Source of the DNA: a virus
Length of the DNA: 23,725 nt
Direction: 5' to 3' (one strand)
IMG/VR virus record: IMGVR_UViG_3300027608_003727
Coordinates: 1 to 23,725 of that record
Below the pieces are notes generated by a model that did not search any database, was not told where the DNA came from, and worked only from the letters and a program-made list of their open reading frames with translations. The position numbers and the translations under genes are program-made. Within the stretch, counting starts at the first letter, position 1, and every line of letters begins with the position of its first letter. Shown here in pieces: positions 1 to 6,643 of the stretch.

Positions 1-89
1 ATGTTTATGTAACTATGCTGCTTCAGTTTATTGATGAAGAAAACGAGAAGCTAAAACAACAACAACTAGCAAGAAAAAGTAGAAAATAA
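1..89 (+). CDS. C-terminal end of an upstream phage protein (partial)
   Basis: An open frame (codons in phase from base 3) enters from the left edge and ends at TAA 87-89, directly abutting the ATG at 90. The visible 28 residues start VYVTMLLQFIDEENEK and end in a Lys/Arg-rich tail (QLARKSRK), a helical, charged C-terminus. It is probably cotranscribed with the next gene, so a tail or baseplate protein is likely, but the fragment is too short to name. Confidence 0.6.
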   Translation, partial: VYVTMLLQFIDEENEKLKQQQLARKSRK

Positions 90-2141
90 ATGGCAACAAA
101 ATTTTCACAATTATACAAACAAGAATTGAAGAGTCAAGGAATATTAAGTTCTTTAGGTTCGGCCGCACTCAAACAAACCAGACAACGAATGGATATCAGA
201 AATACTCTGTTTGGCGGAAGTGGTGTGTTATCTCTTGCTGGCCAAAAAATATTTGGTAAAGGATATTCACCACTAGAAAAAGCATCTAGTGTATTATCTT
301 CATCACCCACAAGTACTAGTTCAAATGCGGATTCACAAGGCATTACCGACTTGTTGGCATCAAGTGAACGACAAGAATCTTTATTGCGTGTTATTAGCAA
401 AAATACTTTTAACATGAATATGATGGCGAGAGATACAAATATTACTCGACAAAATATTGTGAGTCTTACAAAAAAGATGACTGGCAAAAGTTCCAGAACA
501 CAAGATGCATTGTGGTATGATGTTAAAACAAGAAATACGGCTATCGATTCATTATCCAAAAAAGGAAATCAATCTGCTCAACAAGGAAATACAACACCAT
601 CAAACGCCAGAGGTTCTTCATCGTTTATGGGTAGTATTATGGGTGGACTTGGCACAATAGGATCACTTGGTGGCGGTATACTTGGTGGTTTATTTGGAGT
701 TATTAGTAAAATGTCTCCCATATTGGCAATCATTGGACTAGCAGGTGCTGCCTATGTTGTAAAACAATTAGTTTCACAAGTTGATTTTTCGGGTTTGAAA
801 AAATCAATGATGGAAGCAATAGGAATTGATTCAACATCAGAAGAACCAATAATGAAGCAACTAGCTAAAAAATTAGATGACGCATTAGGTTTAGATTCTA
901 AACCATTTAACAGTATTTACGAATGGATGGAAAATAGTCCATTTATGAAAAAACTTGGCGATAAAATTGTTTCAATAGCCAATGCAGCAAGTGATTATAC
1001 TCGAGCCGTATTCTTAACTTTAGGTGATGGTTTCGGCAAAGTTGGTGAAATATTCTCTTACTATTTTGGTGAATTTTTCAATGCAAACAAAGGATTAATT
1101 TTAGGTGTTATAGGCGCAGCGATTGGTAGTGTGTTGGGTATAAAAGGTGCTGCAGCAGGTGGTTTGATTGGCACAATTATTGGTTTAGCTACAGGAAATA
1201 AAGATTTACCGGGTTTGATGGCGGAAAAGGGAGAAAAAGATGAACGTATAAGAGAAGAAGAGGCTACTATAAGCGACTTGGAGAAAAAAGAAAAGAATAA
1301 TACATTGACCTTTTCGGAAAAAGCATTATTAAATCAATACAGAGTTGATGGAGCTGACGGTAGAACCTCCAGAGGACAAGCACTTAAAATAATGAAAGAT
1401 AGAGTTAAACAATTACAGATCGAAATAGATAAAAAATCCGAAGAACAGAAAAAGTTAATGTTGTTTGATGCAACTACAATGTTTAATAAAAATTTGGAGA
1501 AAGTTCAAGAAGAACGAGAAAAAAATAAAGAGCCATCAAAATCCAATTCACCATATATAATTTCAAGTGATTTTGGTGAAAGAGCACATCCAATAACGGG
1601 TCGTAGATCGTGGCATGAAGGTGTTGATATTAAAGTGAATGAAGGTACCGATATTGTTGCAGTTGAAAGTGGAAAAGTAACAAGTGCGAGAAATTCAACA
1701 AGTTATGGTAATGTTATTGAGATTGACCATGGAAATGGAAGAACAACCAAATATGCACATTTAAAATCAATGCAAGTTGCAGTTGGTGATATGGTTGCAA
1801 AGGGTCAAAAAATTGGTCTATCTGGTAATACTGGACAATCAAAGGGAGCTCACCTACATTTCGAGGAGCTTGAAGGTGGCATGGCAAAAAAACCATCACG
1901 TGAGTTGGCTCTTTCAGCAATTAGAGGACAAATGTTAAATGATGGTTCAAGAGCTCTAGCTGATGCAAATAGAACACCACCACCAGCACCAGCAGCTGCA
2001 CCACAGTCATCGCCACCACCTGCAGCTGCACCACAGTCAAGAAGTGTAAACCAAGGTTCAACTGCTTCTGCCTATAATATCGATATGTTACCTGAAATCT
2101 GGAAATTAAACATTCTTAGACCAGGTGGCATCGGCATATAA
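90..2141 (+). CDS. Tail/baseplate-associated protein with C-terminal M23 peptidase domain
   Basis: A 683-residue protein. Residues about 175-235 are rich in Gly and hydrophobics, and a second Gly/Ala-rich hydrophobic stretch lies at about 330-370, as in tape-measure or hub proteins that meet the membrane. Residues about 380-480 are charged and likely coiled coil. Residues about 485-600 form an M23 (LytM-type) zinc peptidase: HxxxD at H509/D513 and HLH at H588/H590, all ligands present. A Pro/Ala-rich linker (about 628-656) with an imperfectly repeated PPPAAAPQS unit precedes a short tail. Family knowledge: virion M23 domains cleave peptidoglycan cross-links during DNA entry. It starts immediately after the preceding stop and is the only long virion gene on the + strand here. 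The role as hub lysin or tape measure is inferred; the peptidase domain is clear. Confidence 0.85.
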   Translation: MATKFSQLYKQELKSQGILSSLGSAALKQTRQRMDIRNTLFGGSGVLSLAGQKIFGKGYSPLEKASSVLSSSPTSTSSNADSQGITDLLASSERQESLLRVISKNTFNMNMMARDTNITRQNIVSLTKKMTGKSSRTQDALWYDVKTRNTAIDSLSKKGNQSAQQGNTTPSNARGSSSFMGSIMGGLGTIGSLGGGILGGLFGVISKMSPILAIIGLAGAAYVVKQLVSQVDFSGLKKSMMEAIGIDSTSEEPIMKQLAKKLDDALGLDSKPFNSIYEWMENSPFMKKLGDKIVSIANAASDYTRAVFLTLGDGFGKVGEIFSYYFGEFFNANKGLILGVIGAAIGSVLGIKGAAAGGLIGTIIGLATGNKDLPGLMAEKGEKDERIREEEATISDLEKKEKNNTLTFSEKALLNQYRVDGADGRTSRGQALKIMKDRVKQLQIEIDKKSEEQKKLMLFDATTMFNKNLEKVQEEREKNKEPSKSNSPYIISSDFGERAHPITGRRSWHEGVDIKVNEGTDIVAVESGKVTSARNSTSYGNVIEIDHGNGRTTKYAHLKSMQVAVGDMVAKGQKIGLSGNTGQSKGAHLHFEELEGGMAKKPSRELALSAIRGQMLNDGSRALADANRTPPPAPAAAPQSSPPPAAAPQSRSVNQGSTASAYNIDMLPEIWKLNILRPGGIGI

Positions 2142-2145
2142 AAAA

Positions 2146-2162
2146 CCCCGCACTTGGCGGGG
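2146..2162 (-). terminator. Rho-independent terminator after gp32
   Basis: A 6-bp GC stem (CCCCGC / GCGGGG) with a 5-nt loop. Read on the minus strand, the stem is followed by a run of six T, so it is a canonical intrinsic terminator for the gp32 transcript. It lies immediately past the stop of the convergent + strand gene (TAA 2139-2141) and may also slow transcription from that side, although no T-run follows on the + strand. Confidence 0.85.
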
Positions 2163-2185
2163 TCTAAACGTTCAGTAAAGAAAGT

Positions 2186-3070
2186 TTATTCTTCAGCGAG
2201 AGACTTGAAGTATTCCAAGTCATCATCTCCAGCAAGGTCAGCAGGTGTTAAACGTGGTGCAAACTTAGCTGCAGGTGGTGAGAGATCGATAGATTCAGCA
2301 GTAGTTGAAGGTGCAACGCCTTCAAAGCCTAATACTTTATCCAAACGAGTCTTCAATTGGGCGTAAGGTTTGAACAACTTTGGTTCAGTAAATTCCTTGA
2401 GGGAATATTCTTTCTTCCAAATTGTTTCCAACTCGGCATCATCTTCAGACAAGGCAGACTTGCTAGCAAATTCTGATTTGTCATAATTACGATAACCTTC
2501 AACATTACGAATCTTCAACTTGAAGTTAGCACCTTCCCATAGATCAAATGGGTTGATAGGTGTTTCATCAGCGAATTCGGGATTCATCGCTTCATTAATC
2601 TTGTCGAAAATCTTCTTACCGAATTTGAACAAGCGAACCTGTCCTTCGTTTGACGGATTACTTGGATCAGAAACGATCAAAATATTTGTCATGTAAGTTA
2701 GTTTACGTTTTTGCTTACGTGCGATATCTTTGTTGGCTTCGATACCAGAATTCCAAAGTGTGTTATTGTGTTCGCACACAGGACACTTATCATTCAAAGT
2801 AGTCAAACAGTTATCAATGAACCAACCTCCAGGTCCCTGAAATCCGTGCGTGAATACTCGAACCCATGGTAAAGCATCATCACCATCAACAGCGGGAGAT
2901 GGCAAGAAACGAATTACTGCCATGCCGTTGCCAGCTTTATCAACTTCTGGTTGCCAGAATCGGGTGTCATCTTTAGAACCAGCTTCTGCAGGAGTGCCGG
3001 TTGCTTCAATCGCTTTTGACAACTTGTCGAAATTGTCACGATTGCGTTTAAGATTTGCAAATGAACTCAT
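2186..3070 (-). CDS. 32: gp32-like single-stranded DNA-binding protein
   Basis: A 294-residue homologue of T4 gp32, which coats ssDNA in replication, recombination and repair and organises the replisome. The N-terminus (MSSFANLKRNRDN) matches the basic LAST-type segment used for cooperative binding. A zinc site is visible: H75, C88, C96 and C99 (CPVCEH), matching the His-Cys3 site of gp32. The core holds aromatic and basic stretches (RKQKRKLTYMTN, LFKFGKKIFDKI), and the C-terminus is acidic (DDDLEYFKSLAEE), the usual arm for partner proteins. The start has an AGGAA Shine-Dalgarno (SD). It is followed by a strong terminator and preceded by a 97-bp AT-rich leader. The gp59 gene, its functional partner, lies two genes upstream. 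Confidence 0.95.
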   Translation of the reverse strand: MSSFANLKRNRDNFDKLSKAIEATGTPAEAGSKDDTRFWQPEVDKAGNGMAVIRFLPSPAVDGDDALPWVRVFTHGFQGPGGWFIDNCLTTLNDKCPVCEHNNTLWNSGIEANKDIARKQKRKLTYMTNILIVSDPSNPSNEGQVRLFKFGKKIFDKINEAMNPEFADETPINPFDLWEGANFKLKIRNVEGYRNYDKSEFASKSALSEDDAELETIWKKEYSLKEFTEPKLFKPYAQLKTRLDKVLGFEGVAPSTTAESIDLSPPAAKFAPRLTPADLAGDDDLEYFKSLAEE

Positions 3071-3167
3071 ATATATTTCCTTGTATAATTTGTATTGCGT
3101 TGTATAGTTTTTTTGTCCACATTATAATATAGGCTTGTACAAACGACCATATTATCATAATATAGAT
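3071..3167 (-). promoter_or_regulatory. AT-rich leader upstream of gp32
   Basis: This gap between the HAD gene and gp32 contains several -10-like hexamers on the minus strand (TATAAT near 3121-3126; TATACA elements nearer the gene) and a repeated TTGTAT pattern. T4 gp32 represses its own translation by binding an unstructured AT-rich leader behind a pseudoknot, so this leader is a candidate operator. I see no clear -35 and did not identify a pseudoknot. Confidence 0.4.
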
Positions 3168-3674
3168 TTATATAGGTGACCTGTCCAGAAGTTTATCCAA
3201 CATCATTAAAGTATTACCTATATCTTTGTGATGTATACCGATACCACCCGCACCAATGAAGGCTTGGATAATATCATGTGTATCATCAATCAATATCGAT
3301 TCTGGTGTGGCATATTCGGTTTTCACCTTACGTCCAGAAACAATATTTGCTTTAAATGGAATGCCTTTATCAGACAGCCATTCAATTTTTTGCAGAGCAA
3401 CTTCTCGGTGGTATTTTTGGCCACCAGAAGATGAAAGAATTTCTACCTCGACTTCATTTTCATGTTGATATTGTGTAATGTACGTCAACAAGTCTCGACC
3501 ACCAGGCCACCAGTCCAATGTTTTAAATTGTTCTGTTTGCACAAAATGATCCCAATTCACATTAAAGTCTTTCCGGTCCCGCATAGAACCAGGTAACTCA
3601 TCATATAGTTCAAGGTACCGGCGTTCAAAGTTACAGAGAACACCGTCCATATCGAGGTAGATTTTCTTTATCAT
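3168..3674 (-). CDS. HAD-family 5'(3')-deoxyribonucleotidase-like phosphatase
   Basis: A 168-residue haloacid dehalogenase fold protein. Motif I is YLDMDGVLCNF (D8 and D10, nucleophile and acid/base); motif II is the ILSSSGG stretch around residue 78; a Lys region follows (QKIEWLSDKGI); motif IV is ILIDDTHD near residue 132. This matches the NT5C-type nucleotidases common in phages, which dephosphorylate deoxynucleoside monophosphates and adjust dNTP pools (family knowledge; substrate inferred). Its ATG overlaps the gp59 stop as ATGA, so translation is probably coupled. Confidence 0.8.
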   Translation of the reverse strand: MIKKIYLDMDGVLCNFERRYLELYDELPGSMRDRKDFNVNWDHFVQTEQFKTLDWWPGGRDLLTYITQYQHENEVEVEILSSSGGQKYHREVALQKIEWLSDKGIPFKANIVSGRKVKTEYATPESILIDDTHDIIQAFIGAGGIGIHHKDIGNTLMMLDKLLDRSPI

Positions 3675-4261
3675 ATCATCTTCTTTAGAATAAGTTTATA
3701 TTTTAACACATCCTGTGGCAGAAATGTGGCATACTTGAGCAATCTTAACCGAAATTCTGGCCACCGAATAGTATCGGCAATTCTAGCATTCCAGTTAGGT
3801 TCAAAGCCAAGTATTTTATTAAGTATGCACAAAGTTTCAATTTGTGTTACCTTCTGCATGGTCTTGCGTAATATTACAGGATAATCACCGTCATTCACTT
3901 TGAACAAATCGTTTGGATTGTCGCATCCATCAAATAGCAGGTGACAATCATTTTCGAAAAAGTACGATAGTGATTGTAACACCTTTTGGTGAGTCTTGTA
4001 ATTGATATCTGCTTCTTCAGTTAACAAATCACCAGCCCAAGTGTTAGGTTTCTCAACCAAATTGGACACGAAAAATAATTCCATGTCTTCCTTGTTTGTG
4101 TACTTCCTAGACAACTTGTGAAAGTGGTATTTGTCACGCCTATTCTCAAATGCATCAACTGAGATGTTGCTCTTACCATTATATTTAAAGTAATCGTAAG
4201 ATTCTCGGTTGAAGTGCAGTTTTAAAGAATTGAATAACGCAAATGTTTCATAACCAGTCAT
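3671..4261 (-). CDS. 59: gp59-like helicase loader
   Basis: 196 residues, close to the 217 of T4 gp59. The diagnostic segment is near residues 40-80: RRDKYHFHKLSRKYTNKEDM, then ELFFVSNLVE, then WAGDL, which follows T4 gp59 (RRDKYFFQKLS, LIFISNLV, W.GD) residue by residue. gp59 loads the gp41 replicative helicase onto gp32-covered forks and links recombination to replication. It overlaps gp33 (ATGA) upstream and the HAD gene downstream, in the T4 order dsbA-33-59-32, with only the HAD gene added between 59 and 32. Confidence 0.92.
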   Translation of the reverse strand: MTGYETFALFNSLKLHFNRESYDYFKYNGKSNISVDAFENRRDKYHFHKLSRKYTNKEDMELFFVSNLVEKPNTWAGDLLTEEADINYKTHQKVLQSLSYFFENDCHLLFDGCDNPNDLFKVNDGDYPVILRKTMQKVTQIETLCILNKILGFEPNWNARIADTIRWPEFRLRLLKYATFLPQDVLKYKLILKKMI

Positions 4262-4482
4262 ATGGGTAAACGAGATTTCTTCACTTTCAGCATATTCAAA
4301 TCGGAAGCCAACAACTCAATTTTCGACTTTAGATTCGAATTAATTAATGTTGCGGCGACTTCCGTTTCGAGACCCGTTTCGGCACAATACTCAACTATAG
4401 CTTCAAGATGATTGATGTTTCTTTCGGAGACGAACCTATCAATCTCCACAGAAAACTTCTTCATTTCTTCTTTAGTTGGCAT
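4258..4482 (-). CDS. 33: gp33-like late-promoter transcription coactivator
   Basis: 74 residues, shorter than T4 gp33 (112) but like the compact gp33 of marine T4-like phages. Recognisable parts are MPTKEEMKKFSVEIDRF, AIVEYCAETGLETEVAATLI and the terminal RLPI. In T4, gp33 bridges RNA polymerase (beta flap) and the sliding clamp so that gp55-RNAP fires late promoters. Its start overlaps the dsbA stop (TAATG) and its end overlaps gp59 (ATGA), giving a tightly coupled dsbA-33-59 cluster. Confidence 0.88.
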   Translation of the reverse strand: MPTKEEMKKFSVEIDRFVSERNINHLEAIVEYCAETGLETEVAATLINSNLKSKIELLASDLNMLKVKKSRLPI

Positions 4483-4754
4483 TATTTCACAATCGTTTCA
4501 TACAACTGCTCAAATTGTTCATGCGTGGCAACTTCTTCATCATAGTTTTGTTTATGATAAACTTTGACCAAACGTTGAACGACTTGTTTAGGTAATTTCA
4601 AATCATCTGAAACTTTTTTCACTGCTTCTTTAATGAAATCTTTTTCTCCGTCCATTCGTGTCATAGAATTTGAACACTCTTGTACAGCATCCAACAATTT
4701 CTTGCGGTCTGCTTCATTAGAGATTTGATTAATACTAAATTGTTTCACTGCCAT
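4482..4754 (-). CDS. dsbA: DsbA-like double-stranded DNA-binding late-transcription regulator
   Basis: 90 residues, as in T4 DsbA (89). Shared features are the charged N-terminal half with DFIKEAVKKVSDDLKLPKQV, the middle LVKVYHKQNYDEE (T4: LLALYHKDNRD) and the end EQLYETIVK (T4: ELYDTVFSK). T4 DsbA is a small dsDNA-binding protein that assists transcription at late promoters; it is unrelated to the periplasmic thiol oxidase of the same name. A good SD (AGGAG) precedes the ATG. Synteny with gp33 and gp59 supports the call. Confidence 0.85.
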   Translation of the reverse strand: MAVKQFSINQISNEADRKKLLDAVQECSNSMTRMDGEKDFIKEAVKKVSDDLKLPKQVVQRLVKVYHKQNYDEEVATHEQFEQLYETIVK

Positions 4755-4768
4755 AATATACTCCTAAA

Positions 4769-4984
4769 TTATTTCTTTGTTGCTGCCATTGTGATGCAAA
4801 CCGGATTAGCTCCAGTTTCATATGCACACTTAACAGACAATGGATCAACACCTTTTGTAATAGCGGCTTCGATGTTTTTGGCCATGTTATTACGGTCGTT
4901 TAAATTATACATGAATCCTCCAACGATTGTGGTACACAATACGATTGTTATAGAAACACATATAGTGATAAGGTCTTTGTTCAT
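4769..4984 (-). CDS. Small single-TM protein next to the cell-wall hydrolase
   Basis: The frame is open further upstream, but the start at 4984 is preferred: AAGGAG lies 9 bases before it and it begins one base after the stop of the SleB gene. The 71-residue product has one membrane segment (about residues 4-25, rich in I, V and T), then a charged part with two Cys (VKCAYETGANPVC). The N-terminus looks like a signal anchor, placing the rest in the periplasm. Its position after a lysis enzyme suggests a holin, spanin or accessory lysis role (inference). Small proteins with this tail pattern occur in aquatic T4-like phages, function unknown. Confidence 0.75.
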   Translation of the reverse strand: MNKDLITICVSITIVLCTTIVGGFMYNLNDRNNMAKNIEAAITKGVDPLSVKCAYETGANPVCITMAATKK

Positions 4985-4985
4985 A

Positions 4986-5546
4986 TTAAATAACTCCTTT
5001 TGTTCGGTCAATTTTGTCACCTTTGCTTTTGTAGAAAATATGCCTGCCAATTTTAGTCTCCTTCTGTAGTTTTGTCCAATTTGGATTAACATAATCTGCA
5101 TGATAATATGTCGCACCATTTGTAACATCCTCCATACGATCAAAATTAATGTACAGGTTAGTTGCTAACTCTCTAATGTCATTATACAACTTTGTACTCT
5201 TGATTGTCAACCGTTTTGAGGTAAATAAGGAATCACAATACCAAGAAAATTGGCAAGTGTTACCGGTCTTTTGAGTTACTACATCGCAAATATTACTAGC
5301 ATAGTTGCCGGTCTGTACACGATTTATAGTGACAAACGCAACAGCCATTTGGCCAGTAACGGGTTCATGTGCCGACTCAAAATAGATATTCTCAGCCAGA
5401 CATGTCACGTGTTTTTGTGCCTCTTTTGATAGAGACTGATAGCTTGCCTTGATTGGCATAATGTTGTGTATATCAACATTGATTGAAGCTACCATTAAAA
5501 TAATACTTGATAAAAATGCGCTTAGAAGCACAATCCTACTTTGCAT
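4986..5546 (-). CDS. SleB-type cell-wall hydrolase (Hydrolase_2), probable endolysin
   Basis: 186 residues. Residues about 5-21 are a hydrophobic signal or signal anchor, so the enzyme probably reaches the periplasm through Sec, possibly as a signal-arrest-release endolysin. The catalytic domain starts near residue 48: CLAENIYFESAHEPVTGQMA, then VAFVTINRV, with E57 the probable catalytic Glu of the SleB family; then CQFSWYCD, and later GATYYHADYVNPNW and the IGRHIFY motif. The family cleaves the glycan strand of peptidoglycan. No other dedicated endolysin is in the window; the M23 domain at 90-2141 is virion-associated. SD: AAAGGAA before ATG 5546. Confidence 0.88.
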   Translation of the reverse strand: MQSRIVLLSAFLSSIILMVASINVDIHNIMPIKASYQSLSKEAQKHVTCLAENIYFESAHEPVTGQMAVAFVTINRVQTGNYASNICDVVTQKTGNTCQFSWYCDSLFTSKRLTIKSTKLYNDIRELATNLYINFDRMEDVTNGATYYHADYVNPNWTKLQKETKIGRHIFYKSKGDKIDRTKGVI

Positions 5547-5566
5547 TTGGTTCCTTTCTGTGTGTG

Positions 5567-5586
5567 AGATAGGCCGAAGCCTATCT
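5567..5586 (-). other. C(UUCG)G intercistronic hairpin
   Basis: On the minus strand an 8-bp perfect stem (AGATAGGC / GCCTATCT) is closed by a TTCG tetraloop with the C-G closing pair, the exceptionally stable C(UUCG)G type known from intercistronic regions of T4 mRNAs. It lies 5 bases past the stop of the 5592-5861 gene and about 20 bases before the hydrolase start. No T-run follows, so it is more likely an mRNA-stability or processing element than a terminator. Confidence 0.7.
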
Positions 5587-5591
5587 TTCCC

Positions 5592-5861
5592 TTACGACTT
5601 CTTAGTAACCTTAGCAGGTTCAGAAATGTTAGAAACGAAACCATTTAAAGCTTGCGCCTTATTAATGATTTCTTGTTCCGATGGGAATAGTGAATATTCT
5701 GGTTGTGTTGGTAACTGTTGTCCTTGAGTGCGAGCATTCTCGGAAGCTACCTGCCAGTTATTATGTGCAACTTCCCGTTTAGACATATACTCTTGTTCGA
5801 GCATGTCTTTAGAAAGTTTTAGAAGTTCGAGACGGATCTCGAATGGTGTCATGTTACTCAT
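5592..5861 (-). CDS. Conserved small phage protein, unknown function
   Basis: 89 residues, soluble and largely helical: MSNMTPFEIRLELLKLSKDM followed by a charged, Gln-rich helix and a Lys-rich end. The MTPFEIRLELL opening is like a family of small proteins in T4-like cyanophages and pelagiphages; no function is known to me. A strong SD (AAGGAG) precedes ATG 5861. It is first in the leftward lysis block, with a stable hairpin directly after its stop. Confidence 0.75.
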   Translation of the reverse strand: MSNMTPFEIRLELLKLSKDMLEQEYMSKREVAHNNWQVASENARTQGQQLPTQPEYSLFPSEQEIINKAQALNGFVSNISEPAKVTKKS

Positions 5862-5959
5862 ATTTTTCTCCTTGTGTGATGAGTGTAGTGTAGTTGGTTA
5901 TTCTGTTACGAGGAAACCAACTGAAACCCTAGTAAATGCGAACTTGAAAGTTTACTTTT

Positions 5960-5967
5960 ACTAAATA
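5960..5967 (+). promoter_or_regulatory. Putative late-promoter -10 (ACTAAATA) for the homing endonuclease
   Basis: ACTAAATA differs in two positions from the T4 late consensus TATAAATA and sits 25 bases before ATG 5992. The same octamer occurs 28 bases before the structural gene at 7965. Late promoters driving homing endonucleases are known in T4 (I-TevI). A sigma70-type alternative (TTGAAA near 5943) is also possible. Confidence 0.4.
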
Positions 5968-5991
5968 CATTATACATCTTGGAGGATAATA

Positions 5992-6378
5992 ATGCAATTC
6001 TTTTTATATATATGGCACGATAAATGCCGAAAGATGTTCTATGTTGGTATGCATGAAGGACAAATAACTGATGATTATGTTTCTTCATCACGCTGGTTTA
6101 ACGGAGAACATCAATATAGACCTAACGATTTCAAACGTAAAATTATCAAAGTCTTTAATGATAGGAAGTCTGCCAGAAAAGAAGAGGCTAGATTTCTTCG
6201 TATGATTAAAGAATCTGAGTTTGGTAAAAAATACTACAATCTTAAAAACGGAAGACCTTCTGGCACACCACCTTGGAATAAAGGTAAGAAAAACATATAT
6301 TCACAAGAAACATTACAAAAAATGTCAGTTGCTAAAATAGGTAAACCATCCAACAATCAATACACCAAAGCAAGTTGA
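5992..6378 (+). CDS. GIY-YIG homing endonuclease with NUMOD3 DNA-binding motif
   Basis: 128 residues, alone on the + strand among minus-strand genes. The N-terminal half fits a GIY-YIG nuclease: LYIWHD (residues 5-10), then MFYVGMHEG (15-23), YVSSSRWF (29-36), a Glu in RKEEARFL (62-69), and YYNLKNG (81-87). Residues 88-121 are a NUMOD3 module (GTPPWNKGKK, then SQETLQKMSVAKIGKPS), a DNA-binding piece typical of free-standing phage homing endonucleases. An excellent SD (TTGGAGG) precedes the ATG. Its last codons and stop lie inside the terminal hairpin of the tmRNA gene, which runs in the opposite direction. It probably spreads by cutting phage genomes lacking it near the tmRNA locus (inference). 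Confidence 0.88.
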   Translation: MQFFLYIWHDKCRKMFYVGMHEGQITDDYVSSSRWFNGEHQYRPNDFKRKIIKVFNDRKSARKEEARFLRMIKESEFGKKYYNLKNGRPSGTPPWNKGKKNIYSQETLQKMSVAKIGKPSNNQYTKAS

Positions 6379-6557
6379 TTCTGTTGCTAAGTTCAACTTG
6401 CAAAACTCCGATGGTGCTTACGCAGCCATCAAGAAACGTTCATCGTTTGCATTTATTTTGTTTTGCTTCTACGACCGAGTTACCTCAATCCTACGGGTTC
6501 TGCTTTCCCGAGTAGCCAATTTTTGTACTTGTTGCCTTGTCGAAACTAGTCAAGCCC
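6369..6557 (-). ncRNA. tmRNA coding piece with tag ANDERFLMAA
   Basis: Starts with GGGCTTG, then a D-arm-like region with TTTCGAC, the P2 5' strand, a pseudoknot-like region (CGGG and CCCG near 6510-6494), the resume codon GCA at 6450-6448, and the reading frame A-N-D-E-R-F-L-M-A-A ending at TAA 6420-6418. The frame's end forms helix H5: GATGG/CCATC plus TGC/GCA around a GTAA loop that contains the stop codon, as in known tmRNAs. A 9-bp hairpin (6370-6378 with 6393-6401) closes the piece. Confidence 0.9.
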
Positions 6558-6643
6558 ATCATAAGAATTTTGGTTTAGATTATCTGGATGTCCGTGATCC
6601 CTTAGTCATCTTCATTATCGCACGGCGCAGACCTAAATTCTTA
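6558..6643 (-). other. Intervening segment removed from pre-tmRNA
   Basis: 86 bases between the CCA end of the acceptor piece and the 5' G of the coding piece. Its two ends are complementary (TAAGAATTT at 6643-6635 against AAATTCTTA at 6570-6562), and with the intervening four bases extend the acceptor helix to about 20 bp with one mismatch. This long helix is what holds a permuted precursor together for RNase P and 3' processing (known for permuted tmRNAs; applied here by inference). Confidence 0.85.

Noticed and set aside
1975-2040. CAC/GCA-rich repeat as a possible DNA tandem repeat element
   Set aside because: It encodes an in-frame Pro/Ala linker (PPAPAAAPQS repeated); coding constraint explains it.
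4680-5069. 129-residue + strand frame
   Set aside because: Antisense to DsbA and the small membrane protein, which have SDs and recognisable families.
4985-5143. N-terminal extension of the small membrane protein up to 5143
   Set aside because: It would overlap the SleB hydrolase coding region by over 150 bases; the ATG at 4984 has an excellent SD.
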